64,000 nt of DNA, taken from NCBI RefSeq assembly GCF_002797375.1, contig NZ_KZ454941.1:3507555-3571554 (forward strand). The letters are read 5' to 3'. This DNA is from Bacillus sp. FJAT-42315 (GTDB lineage Bacteria; Bacillota; Bacilli; Bacillales; Domibacillaceae). Shown here one piece after another: positions 43,935 through 51,864 of the stretch. The notes below the pieces were generated by a model. It was not told where the DNA came from. It ran no database searches and saw only the letters and a list, made by a program, of their open reading frames with translations. Position numbers and translations under genes: made by a program. Numbering within the stretch: the first letter of the stretch is position 1; every line of letters begins with the position of its first letter.

Positions 43935-44084
43935 TTATTTCGTCTCGCGATGAAGTGTATAACGCTTTAAGCGCGGACAATATTTTTTCAATTCTAACCG
44001 ATCCGGATTATTCCGTTTATTCTTCGTCGTAATATAATTACGGTCTCCCGTTTCTGTGCATTGTAATGTAATATTTACTCTCAT
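43935..44084 (-). CDS. rpmG: 50S ribosomal protein L33, zinc-free paralogue
   Basis: Protein of 49 residues missed by long-ORF filters. It reads [18 protein letters not shown], then [16 protein letters not shown] and ends HRETK, the L33 pattern. Each of the two zinc-binding C-x2-C pairs has lost one cysteine (QCTETGD and KYCPRLK), so it is the C-minus form that replaces zinc-containing L33 when zinc is short. AAAGGATG precedes the ATG. A near-perfect Zur box lies 20 bp upstream, and it leads the operon with the flavoprotein and zagA. Confidence 0.93.
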   Translation of the reverse strand: MRVNITLQCTETGDRNYITTKNKRNNPDRLELKKYCPRLKRYTLHRETK

Positions 44085-44103
44085 AATTTGTCATCCTTTC
44101 TTT

Positions 44104-44124
44104 AAATCGTAATCATTTCGATTT
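44104..44124 (-). promoter_or_regulatory. Zur operator of the rpmG operon
   Basis: The palindrome AAATCGTAAT-C-ATTTCGATTT differs from the Bacillus Zur consensus at one position only and lies 20 bp before rpmG. Confidence 0.88.
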
Positions 44125-44313
44125 ATTTTATATGGTATTGACTATGTTATGAAAAGTCAAGGGTTTTTAGAAATAAAGTGTCTAATAAGCAGATTAAATA
44201 ATCTCCCTTATTCCATAAAGTATTCAAGTTTCTTAGTCAATTTTCGGAATCTATATAGTAAAATAGTTAGAGAAAACTGATTATAATGACCTAAAGAAAG
44301 GAATCCGATTACT

Positions 44314-46158
44314 TTGCAACTGACTTTAACTTTTGTCATTTTAGGAATTACGATTGCTTTATTTATGACGAATCGTCTGCGGACGGATCTTGTAGCGATT
44401 CTCTCTCTGCTTGCCTTTGTCTTAGTTGGCATTTTAGATCCGACTGAAGCTTTTGCTGGTTTTTCTAATTCTGTTGTGATTATGTTAGCTGGCTTATTTA
44501 TTGTGGGGGCTGGAATTTTTCGGACAGGCCTTGCGCAAATGGCAGGAAACCTTCTTCTTCGTTTTTCAGGGGATAGCGAGAAGAAATTGTTTATTTTGCT
44601 GCTCGTCATTGTCGCTTGTGTAGGTGCTTTTTTAAGTAATACGGGAACGGTTGCTTTAATGATGCCGATCGTTGTAAGTATTGCGATGAGTATGAATAGC
44701 AGTCCATCTAAATATTTAATTCCATTATCTTTCATGGCTAGTTTTTCTGGAATGTTAACGCTCATTGCCTCCCCGTCTAACTTAATTATTAGTCAAAGTC
44801 TTGTCGATCACGGCTATGAAAAACTTGGTTTATTCGACATCACGCCAATTGGGGTTCTCGGTTCTATCGTCGGAATCATTTATTTATTTCTCGTACGCAA
44901 CCGATTGCTTCCTAACGGAAAAAACAATAGCCAATCGAAAGCTGAGCACACGCTGTCTCCTAAACAACTTGCTCTTGATTATCAATTAGGTGATCGTTTA
45001 TACCGAGTAAATGTACCCAACGATTCAGAAATGATCGGCAAGCGATTAGCACAATTGAAAATTCCAGTTAATTATCAATTATGCATATTGCAAATCCGTC
45101 GAAAATCAACGGACGGAATTAATCTTTTGCCGGTCACTTATCAAGAAATGGCCGGTCCAGGAAGTATTATTCAACCGAAAGACTCACTTTATATTCAAGG
45201 CTCTCTCGAAAATATCCAAAAATTAGTAAAAGATTTTTCGTTAATTCTAGAAGATGAACAATCAGAAGCAGGAGAACTTGTATCAAAAGAACTCGGTATT
45301 GCCGAAGTTCTGCTAACTCCTCATTCTAGTCTAGTTAATAAAACAGTGAGAGATATTGGCTTCCGTGAAAAATATAACTTAAATATTATTCGGATTAATC
45401 GCCAAGGCGAGCATGTGTTAAAACAAACGTCTAAACAACGACTTCGCTTCGGTGATGCCCTATTAGTCCAAGGGGCATGGAATGAAATTGAATTGCTGGC
45501 GAAAGAGACGAAAGATGTCGTCGTCATTGGACAACCGAAAGAACACGCCAGTATGGCAGCCGCTAGCGGAAAAGCTGCGATCGCTGGCGGAATTATGTTA
45601 TTGATGATTTTATCGATGGTGTTCGAAGTGTTCCCTGCCGTTATCTCAGTGTTAATCGCTGCTGTATTAATGATTGTGACCGGATGTGTTCGAAATATGG
45701 ATGATGCCTATAGTCGAATTAACTGGGAAAGCATCGTCTTAATTGCAGCAATGTTACCGATGGCTACAGCCTTAGATAAAACTGGTGGAATGAAGATTCT
45801 TTCAGAAGGAATTGTTCAATCACTCGGCGGATTCGGTGCAATGGGTGTTCTTGCCGGCATTTACTTTTTAGCGATGGTATTCAGCCAATTCATTAGCAAT
45901 ACCGCTACAACCGTGTTATTTGCACCCATTGCTATCAACGCTGCGATGAGCTTAGATGTCAACCCTACTACGATGTTGGTTGCCGTAGCTGTTAGTGCCA
46001 ACATGGCGTTAGCTACACCTGTTGCTTCTCCGACAAACGCGCTCGTGATGACAGCTGGAGGCTATAAGTTCATCGATTTCGTCAAGATAGGCGTACCGTT
46101 GCAACTAATTATGATGATCGTCATGATGGTCATCATCCCATTGTTCTTCCCACTATAA
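44314..46158 (+). CDS. SLC13-family permease with two RCK_C domains (YfbS-like)
   Basis: Protein of 614 residues. Six helices, then two TrkA-C/RCK_C regulatory domains (about residues 210-300 and 320-400, e.g. LAQLKIPVNYQLCILQIRRKS and VRDIGFREKYNLNIIRINRQGE), then more helices. The SLC13 signatures are SNTGTVALMMPIVVSIAMSM and, in the second half, FISNTATTVLFAPIAINAAMSL. The plan is that of YfbS and SAC1-type putative anion transporters. TTG start with AAAGGAAT upstream. Substrate unknown; sulfate or dicarboxylates are likely. The SAM-riboswitch metNPQ unit follows. Confidence 0.88.
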   Translation: MQLTLTFVILGITIALFMTNRLRTDLVAILSLLAFVLVGILDPTEAFAGFSNSVVIMLAGLFIVGAGIFRTGLAQMAGNLLLRFSGDSEKKLFILLLVIVACVGAFLSNTGTVALMMPIVVSIAMSMNSSPSKYLIPLSFMASFSGMLTLIASPSNLIISQSLVDHGYEKLGLFDITPIGVLGSIVGIIYLFLVRNRLLPNGKNNSQSKAEHTLSPKQLALDYQLGDRLYRVNVPNDSEMIGKRLAQLKIPVNYQLCILQIRRKSTDGINLLPVTYQEMAGPGSIIQPKDSLYIQGSLENIQKLVKDFSLILEDEQSEAGELVSKELGIAEVLLTPHSSLVNKTVRDIGFREKYNLNIIRINRQGEHVLKQTSKQRLRFGDALLVQGAWNEIELLAKETKDVVVIGQPKEHASMAAASGKAAIAGGIMLLMILSMVFEVFPAVISVLIAAVLMIVTGCVRNMDDAYSRINWESIVLIAAMLPMATALDKTGGMKILSEGIVQSLGGFGAMGVLAGIYFLAMVFSQFISNTATTVLFAPIAINAAMSLDVNPTTMLVAVAVSANMALATPVASPTNALVMTAGGYKFIDFVKIGVPLQLIMMIVMMVIIPLFFPL

Positions 46159-46164
46159 CCAAAA

Positions 46165-46300
46165 GGAGCGGTCCAGAAAGTCGGTTTTCATTGATTTTCT
46201 GGATGCTTCTTTCACCTTGCGAGCAATTTCTTCGACTTTCTAGCCGTTTCTTTCACCTTACGAGCGATTTCTTCGACTTTTTCGGGCACCCGCTTTTCCT
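46165..46300. repeat. Second copy of the 41-bp-unit element (two units)
   Basis: It begins AGCGGTCCAGAAAGTCGG and the same TTTTCATTGATTTTCTGGA hairpin as the element at 26921, then two units (TTCTTTCACCTT...TTCGACTTTCTAGCC) 41 bp apart and the right end GACTTTTTCGGGCACCCGCTT. It sits between the SLC13 gene and the SAM riboswitch. Confidence 0.88.
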
Positions 46301-46410
46301 TTTCAAAAATTAAAATTTTCAAAAAAGTGTTTGACAATAACACTAAAGCATTTTATTATATAGAACATACCTTTAAAAAACCTTTTAAAACACATTTGAA
46401 TAATTGGAAT

Positions 46411-46512
46411 TTATCACGAGTGACTGAGGGATAGGCCCGATGACGTCCAGCAACCCCCATATGATGGGAAGGTGCTAATTCCTACAGAATGATTTTCATT
46501 CTGAAAGATAAA
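46411..46512 (+). ncRNA. SAM-I riboswitch (S-box)
   Basis: Canonical blocks: TTATCACGAGTGACTGAGGGA, TAGGCCCGATGACGTCCAGC, AACCCCCATATGATGGGAAGGTGCTAAT, then TTCTGAAAGATAA closing P1. A terminator follows and then metNPQ. S-adenosylmethionine should switch the operon off. Confidence 0.96.
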
Positions 46513-46526
46513 TCAACGCTTCTTAA

Positions 46527-46565
46527 ACGATGCTTCTTTCAGATATGGAAAGAAGCATTTTTTGT
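46527..46565 (+). terminator. Terminator of the SAM riboswitch
   Basis: Stem ATGCTTCTTTC / GAAAGAAGCAT with loop AGATATG, followed by T6. Confidence 0.92.
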
Positions 46566-46603
46566 TTTTCAAGAAATTTACCAATAGATAAGAGGGATTC
46601 ATT

Positions 46604-47617
46604 ATGTTAGAGATTCAGAATCTTACAAAAATATATGAAACAAAAAAGAAACAAGTAAAAGGCGTCGATAATGTATCACTAACAATCCAAAAAGGAGAGG
46701 TTTTCGGCATTGTCGGTTACTCAGGAGCAGGAAAAAGCTCCCTTCTACGCTGTATTAACTTACTAGAGCGCCCTACAAGCGGTAGCATCATCGTCGATGG
46801 ACAAGATTTAACGAAATTAAGTAGCGGCTTTTTACGTCAAGCTCGCTTAAAAATCGGCATGATCTTTCAACACTTCTACCTCATCAGTCAAAAAACGGTC
46901 GGTGAAAACATCCGCTTCGCTTTAAAAGCAGCGAACACACCGAAAGAAAAGATTGATCATCGAGTACGTGAACTGTTAGAGATGGTCGGTCTTTCTGAAA
47001 AAATTGACGTCTATCCTGCCCAGCTTAGCGGTGGACAAAAGCAACGGGTAGGAATTGCGAGAGCACTAGCCAATAACCCATCGATCTTGCTTTGCGATGA
47101 AGCGACATCCGCACTCGATCCGAAAACAACGGTATCGATTTTGCGATTACTGAAAAAAATTAACCGTGAACTGAATATCACCATCGTTCTCATTACGCAT
47201 GAAATGGACGTTGTGAAGGAAATTTGTGATCGCATGGTCATCATGCAAGATGGAAAAGTAATCGAGGAAGGTTCGGTATATGATATTTTCGCCAACCCAG
47301 ACAAACCACTAACAAAAGAATTTATTAGCAGTGTCGTATCGTTTGAATTACCGCCATCGATTGTACATAGCGTCACAGGGAAAATCGTGAAAGTATTGTT
47401 TAAAGGCGAAGTCGCTGGTGAAGGAGTCATTTCCGATATGCTTCAAAACTTTGACGTCCGTGGAAATTTCCTACACGGCACCATTGAATACATTCAAGAA
47501 AAGCCACTAGGCATCTTCCTAATGGAATTACAAGGACAAACAGATAACATTGCAAAAGCGCAATCCTATATGGAAAGTCGCGGCGCTTATGTGGAGGTGA
47601 TTGAGCATGCTGTTTGA
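46604..47617 (+). CDS. metN: Methionine ABC importer ATP-binding protein MetN
   Basis: ATPase of 337 residues. Walker A is GYSGAGKSS, the signature is LSGGQKQRVGIARAL, Walker B is LLCDEATSALDP. A C-terminal NIL/ACT-like domain (about residues 265-337, VLFKGEVAGEGVISDML) senses cytoplasmic methionine and inhibits transport. First gene of metNPQ below the SAM riboswitch; overlaps metP by 11 bp. Confidence 0.95.
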   Translation: MLEIQNLTKIYETKKKQVKGVDNVSLTIQKGEVFGIVGYSGAGKSSLLRCINLLERPTSGSIIVDGQDLTKLSSGFLRQARLKIGMIFQHFYLISQKTVGENIRFALKAANTPKEKIDHRVRELLEMVGLSEKIDVYPAQLSGGQKQRVGIARALANNPSILLCDEATSALDPKTTVSILRLLKKINRELNITIVLITHEMDVVKEICDRMVIMQDGKVIEEGSVYDIFANPDKPLTKEFISSVVSFELPPSIVHSVTGKIVKVLFKGEVAGEGVISDMLQNFDVRGNFLHGTIEYIQEKPLGIFLMELQGQTDNIAKAQSYMESRGAYVEVIEHAV

Positions 47618-48278
47618 TGTCCAACATTTCATCGAGATGCTACCAGACATTTGGAAAGCGTTCGGTGAAACTTTGTTAATGATCGGGATTTCTTTAAGTA
47701 TTTCACTTATTGTCGGTTTACCGCTTGGCATTATTTTATTCGTCACCGACAAAGATCTCTTCTGGGAGAACCGCTATGTGAAAGGAATTCTAGGTTTTAT
47801 CGTCAATATGGTGCGTTCCATTCCGTTCATTATTTTACTAGTGGCCTTATTCCCTCTAACTAAATTATTAGTTGGAGATACGATTGGACCGATCGCAGCT
47901 AGTGTATCCCTATCTGTAGCAGCGATTCCATTTTTCGCTCGCCTTGTCGAAACATCTTTACGAGAAATTGATAAAGGCGTCATTGAAGCATCGATTGCCG
48001 TTGGAGCAACCCCTTGGATGATTATTAAAGACGTGTTATTACCTGAAGCCAAATCAAGTGTTATCCAAGGAATTACACTAACAATTATTAGCCTCGTTGC
48101 CTACTCTGCGATGGCTGGCATCGTCGGCGGTGGCGGCATTGGAGATTTAGCGATTCGCTTCGGCTATTACCGCTACGACAATACGATCATGATTGCTACC
48201 GTCGTCATTTTAATCATCATCGTACAACTGATTCAACAAACAGGAGATTTAATTGCTAAAGCAATTGATAAAAGATAA
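47607..48278 (+). CDS. metP: Methionine ABC importer permease MetP (MetI)
   Basis: Permease of 223 residues with five helices and the coupling loop EIDKGVIEASIAVGATPWMIIKDVLLPEA (about residue 125). ATG 47607 has GGAGGTGA eight bases upstream, inside the end of metN; the TTG two codons earlier is less likely. Ends MAGIVGGGGIGDLAIRFGYYRY, characteristic of MetI. Confidence 0.95.
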   Translation: MLFDVQHFIEMLPDIWKAFGETLLMIGISLSISLIVGLPLGIILFVTDKDLFWENRYVKGILGFIVNMVRSIPFIILLVALFPLTKLLVGDTIGPIAASVSLSVAAIPFFARLVETSLREIDKGVIEASIAVGATPWMIIKDVLLPEAKSSVIQGITLTIISLVAYSAMAGIVGGGGIGDLAIRFGYYRYDNTIMIATVVILIIIVQLIQQTGDLIAKAIDKR

Positions 48279-48294
48279 AAAAGGAGAAAGTAAC

Positions 48295-49125
48295 ATGAAA
48301 AAATTTTTACTAGCAGCACTTATATTAATCTTAACTACTGCGCTAGCAGCTTGCGGTGGAAAAGATGACACGAGCAAATCAACTAGTGACAGCAAGGAAA
48401 TCAAGCTTGGAGCAACAGCGGGGCCATATAGTGATATGTTGAAAAAAGCGATCATTCCGCAATTAGAGGAAAAAGGCTACAAAGTGGAACTCGTTGAATT
48501 CAGTGACTATGTTCAACCAAACAAAGCATTAGATGCTGGTGACATCGACGCTAACCTATTCCAACACACCATTTACCTTGAAAACTTCGCGAAAGAAAAC
48601 AATATGAAACTAACAGATTTAATCATCGTCCCAACTGCACCAATGGGCTTCTTCTCTAAAGAGTATCAATCGATTGATGACATTAAAGATGGTGCTCGCG
48701 TAGCGATTGCTAACGACCCGTCAAACGCTGCACGTACGTTGCTTTCTTTGCAAGAACAAGGTTTAATTAAAATTGATCCGAACATTGAAGAACTGAAAGC
48801 ATCAGAGAAAGATGTGATTGAAAACCCGAAAAACCTACAGCTTCAACCGATTGAAGCAGCCGGCCTGCCACGCGCAATCGAAAGTGCAGACATTGCCGCT
48901 GTTCCTGGTAACTTCGCTTTAGCGGCAGGACTAGATTTACAAAAGGCCTTATTTTTAGAAAATATGCCTGATAAATTCCGTAACATTGTGGCGGTAAAAG
49001 AAGAAAACAAAGACTCACAGTTATCAAAAGATATCGTCGAAATCGTTGAATCAGCGGAATTTGAGAAAGTGATTGATGCTGAATTCAAAGGTTTCGGTAA
49101 ACCAGAGTGGATGCAAAATCGTTAA
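48295..49125 (+). CDS. metQ: Methionine-binding lipoprotein MetQ
   Basis: NlpA-family lipoprotein of 276 residues. The signal peptide ends in the lipobox ALAAC, followed by GGKDDTSKSTSD. Conserved ligand-binding blocks are GATAGPYSDMLKK, NLFQHTIYLENF, APMGFFSKEYQSIDD and AIANDPSNAARTL. ATG 48295 has AAAAGGAGA upstream; the open frame from 48253 overlaps metP. Captures methionine outside the membrane. Confidence 0.95.
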   Translation: MKKFLLAALILILTTALAACGGKDDTSKSTSDSKEIKLGATAGPYSDMLKKAIIPQLEEKGYKVELVEFSDYVQPNKALDAGDIDANLFQHTIYLENFAKENNMKLTDLIIVPTAPMGFFSKEYQSIDDIKDGARVAIANDPSNAARTLLSLQEQGLIKIDPNIEELKASEKDVIENPKNLQLQPIEAAGLPRAIESADIAAVPGNFALAAGLDLQKALFLENMPDKFRNIVAVKEENKDSQLSKDIVEIVESAEFEKVIDAEFKGFGKPEWMQNR

Positions 49126-49135
49126 ACACTAACTT

Positions 49136-49182
49136 TAAACTGTCGACAAATCCTAGTTCGAAGGATTTGTTGACAGTTTTTC
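49136..49182. terminator. Terminator of metNPQ
   Basis: Stem ACTGTCGACAAATCCT / AGGATTTGTTGACAGT with T5 on the plus strand; also suits the convergent acetyltransferase gene. Confidence 0.88.
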
Positions 49183-49639
49183 ATTTTTCTTTACTATCTA
49201 ACTCCCAATCAATCATGGAGTCTGTTAAATTCACTTTTTTCATTCCTAGTTTTTCTAATACACGAATCGACCCATCATTATCGTGTCGCGTTTCAGCTAC
49301 TATTTTATCGACCTTTCCCGTGCGAAACCCCCATTGTATTAATGCTCCCACAGCTTCTGTTGCATACCCTCGATTCCAATAGCTTTCAAGGAAGCCATAT
49401 CCCACTTCTACTACTTTGTTCTCGTCTGGTTTGCCTTTAAAACCAATGTCACCGACGACAACACCATCATCTTTTTGAACAACTAGCCAAGTACCCCAAT
49501 ACATAAAGGAAGAATCTTCTTCTAATTGCTTTAAATAACTTGAGATTTGCGGCCCATTATCGTATTTCTGGCTAATAGCCATTTTAACTGTTTCCTCCGT
49601 ACATGGTATAACAAATAGCCTTTGCGTTTCTATTTTCAT
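49181..49639 (-). CDS. GNAT-family acetyltransferase (RimJ/RimL type)
   Basis: Protein of 152 residues. The Acetyltransf_3 features are GDIGFKGKPDENKVVEVGYGFLESYWNRGYATEAVGALIQWGF, with the RGYAT acetyl-CoA loop, and SIRVLEKLGMKKV. GGAGGA precedes the ATG. It lies 5 bp after the LysR gene and is probably co-transcribed. Substrate unknown. Confidence 0.88.
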   Translation of the reverse strand: MKIETQRLFVIPCTEETVKMAISQKYDNGPQISSYLKQLEEDSSFMYWGTWLVVQKDDGVVVGDIGFKGKPDENKVVEVGYGFLESYWNRGYATEAVGALIQWGFRTGKVDKIVAETRHDNDGSIRVLEKLGMKKVNLTDSMIDWELDSKEK

Positions 49640-49644
49640 ATTTT

Positions 49645-50508
49645 TTATTCCTCCATAAACTTTGATAAAAATTTATATAACTTTACTCCGATTTCCTTTC
49701 TCCGAGTCACCAATGAAATCGATCTCTTTTCTCCAAAATTAGTAATAGGTAACGTAAAAATCTGTTGATGACTGACATGCTTCACTAGCATTTCTGGTGA
49801 AATAGTGATACCCATTCCAGCCGATACCGCTCCAAAAACAAAATCTCCAAAAGCTACTTCACTCACGATGTTTGGTTTATATCCTAATGATTCCATTTGA
49901 TTAACAATCCGCTTTCTCGTATCACATGGCGCTTGATGAACAATCAAGGGCTCTTTACACAAATCAGCAAGTTCTACAGCTTCTCTTGATTGGAAAGAAT
50001 GCCCTAACGGAAAAACAGCACAATAAGGCTCCGTAAACAATTCACAACTCCATAACGAGTTTTTCGTATAGAGGCTATCAATAAAGACAGCATCCAATCT
50101 CCCTTCCTGCAACGCCCTTACTAATTCTTCAGAAGTGTTTTGCATCATTAAATGGATCGGTCTACCTAGAAAGTTAAATTCTTTAATTCTCGAAGGTAAA
50201 TAATAAGTGGCTAAGCTGGGTAAACTTCCGATCGCTATCGGATGATCTCGACGAAATGTCCGCAACTCTCGACGAATATCATCTAATTCAGCTATAACAG
50301 GTTTTATCCGAGCATAGAGTCGTTCTCCCTCTTTTGTCAGTTCGACCCCTTTAGACGTCCGATGAAATAATAAGACATCTAGTTCATTTTCCAAATGGCG
50401 AATATGTTTACTTAATGCTGGCTGAGAAATGTTATTTACGTTGGCTGCTTTCGATAAACTTTTTTGATTAGCAGCCTCGACAAAGCTTTGTAACCAGTCT
50501 GTATTCAT
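49645..50508 (-). CDS. LysR-family transcriptional regulator
   Basis: Regulator of 287 residues. The helix-turn-helix is in residues 3-60 (FVEAANQKSLSKAANVNNISQPALSKHIRHLENEL), followed by a substrate-binding domain with AIGSLPSLATYYLPSRI. GGGGAGA precedes the ATG. It is divergent from an MFS transporter gene; palindromes between them are probable binding sites, so it likely controls that pump. Confidence 0.93.
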   Translation of the reverse strand: MNTDWLQSFVEAANQKSLSKAANVNNISQPALSKHIRHLENELDVLLFHRTSKGVELTKEGERLYARIKPVIAELDDIRRELRTFRRDHPIAIGSLPSLATYYLPSRIKEFNFLGRPIHLMMQNTSEELVRALQEGRLDAVFIDSLYTKNSLWSCELFTEPYCAVFPLGHSFQSREAVELADLCKEPLIVHQAPCDTRKRIVNQMESLGYKPNIVSEVAFGDFVFGAVSAGMGITISPEMLVKHVSHQQIFTLPITNFGEKRSISLVTRRKEIGVKLYKFLSKFMEE

Positions 50509-50529
50509 TTATCATTCTCCCCAAACGCT

Positions 50530-50544
50530 ATAACTTTTTGTTAT
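50530..50544. promoter_or_regulatory. Candidate LysR-type operator 1
   Basis: ATAACTTTTTGTTAT is a perfect 5-5-5 palindrome of the T-N11-A type, 22 bp before the LysR gene. Confidence 0.55.
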
Positions 50545-50619
50545 ATCCCTCTAACACAATGATCGTTCTTTTTCACTTGATAAAATGATAATTTTTTACA
50601 TATGGATATGATTTCAAGT

Positions 50620-50634
50620 ATAACATATCGTTTT
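50620..50634. promoter_or_regulatory. Candidate LysR-type operator 2
   Basis: ATAACATATCGTTTT repeats the ATAAC-N5-GTTWT pattern of the first site, 35 bp before the MFS gene, consistent with a two-site LysR arrangement. Confidence 0.45.
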
Positions 50635-50668
50635 ATCCACTATTTTTACACATTAAAGGAGCGGTCAC

Positions 50669-51814
50669 ATGAAAAATGTTTTCTTCCTCACGATAGGTAT
50701 GTTTACCCTTGGGTTCGATGCCTATATCATTGCTGGTTTACTTCCTGGAATAAGTGCAACCTATGAAAAAAATGCTTCACAAATAGGACAAGCTGTCAGC
50801 ATTTTTACGTTGTTTTATGCCGTATCAGCTCCGCTTTTTGCTTCTCTTCTAGCTGGAAAACCGATTAAAAAGGTTTTATTATTTTCCATGTTGATGTTTG
50901 GACTTGCCAATGCATTGAGTGCCGCCGCTCCAAATTTCACTATATTTCTATTATCAAGAGCAATCGCCGGAATGACAGCTGGATTATTTTCACCATTAGC
51001 CGTAGCAGGGGCCGCTTCATTAGTTCCTTTAGAGAAAAAAGGACGCGCATTAAGCTTAACCATTGGAGGCATGAGTATGGGAACGGTACTAGGCGTTCCT
51101 ATCGGTCTATATATTGCTAATCTGTTTAATTGGCAATTGACAATGTGGGTGGTCGTCATACTTAGTTTCATTGCTACCGTGTGCATGTTCAAATTCCTAC
51201 CTACAATTCCTGTTACTCCACCACCTGCGATAAAAGAAAGACTATCCATGTTCACGGATAAAAGAGTGGCCATAACAGTCTTTGTTACGTTTTGCGCCAG
51301 CATTGCCAGCTTAGGTTTATATACATATTTGGCTCCCTTACTACAAGATCTTGCTTCCACTAGCAATCTAACAATTTACTTATGGTCTTGGGGGTTAGGC
51401 GGTTTAGTTGGAAGCTTATCGATTGGTTATGTTATCGATTACTTTAAAAAGTCAAAAACATTAATGGTGATCATTTTAACAACATTAACCGTCGCTATTA
51501 TCTGCCTACCGTTGCTAATCAATGTACCGTTTTTGAAATATGTACCGTTTTTTATTTGGGGAGCGATGGGCTGGGCATCTCAAGCGCCTCAGCAACATAT
51601 TTTATTGTCTTATCAACCTAAACAAGGGAGTACAGCCGTTGCTTTAAATAGTTCTATTAACTACTTAGGAAGTTCAGTAGGGGCTTCATTAGGTGGTTTA
51701 GTGATTTCCTTGGGGATAGGAACAATGGCATTAATCTATTTTGCGATTCTATTTATGGCGATCTCTCTCTGCCTCCAATTTTATAGTATGAGAAAATTTA
51801 GTCAGCCCTCATAA
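50669..51814 (+). CDS. MFS transporter (DHA1, AraJ/NepI-like)
   Basis: Protein of 381 residues with 12 helices. LTIGMFTLGFDAYIIAGLLPGIS opens helix 1, LLSRAIAGMTAGLFSPLAVAGAASLVP is the motif B region, and MSMGTVLGVPIGLYIANLFNWQ is motif C. AAAGGAG precedes the ATG. Divergent from the LysR regulator, which suggests induction by its substrate. Likely an exporter of small metabolites or drugs; substrate unknown. Confidence 0.9.
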   Translation: MKNVFFLTIGMFTLGFDAYIIAGLLPGISATYEKNASQIGQAVSIFTLFYAVSAPLFASLLAGKPIKKVLLFSMLMFGLANALSAAAPNFTIFLLSRAIAGMTAGLFSPLAVAGAASLVPLEKKGRALSLTIGGMSMGTVLGVPIGLYIANLFNWQLTMWVVVILSFIATVCMFKFLPTIPVTPPPAIKERLSMFTDKRVAITVFVTFCASIASLGLYTYLAPLLQDLASTSNLTIYLWSWGLGGLVGSLSIGYVIDYFKKSKTLMVIILTTLTVAIICLPLLINVPFLKYVPFFIWGAMGWASQAPQQHILLSYQPKQGSTAVALNSSINYLGSSVGASLGGLVISLGIGTMALIYFAILFMAISLCLQFYSMRKFSQPS

Positions 51815-51826
51815 CAGCACCAAAAC

Positions 51827-51858
51827 AAAAAAGCCGTGCAAACACACGGCTTTTTCAC
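51827..51858. terminator. Bidirectional terminator between the MFS gene and dhaS
   Basis: Stem AAAAGCCGTG / CACGGCTTTT with A and T tails on both strands. Confidence 0.9.
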
Positions 51859-51864
51859 TCTTAC

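Noticed and set aside
44208..44765. Long minus-strand frame (185 codons) over the SLC13 gene
   Set aside because: It is antisense to the well-supported permease, with Lys/Arg/Thr-rich composition typical of shadow frames and no ribosome binding site.
50815..51366. Minus-strand frame (183 codons) inside the MFS gene
   Set aside because: Shadow of a clear MFS coding sequence; no recognisable domain.
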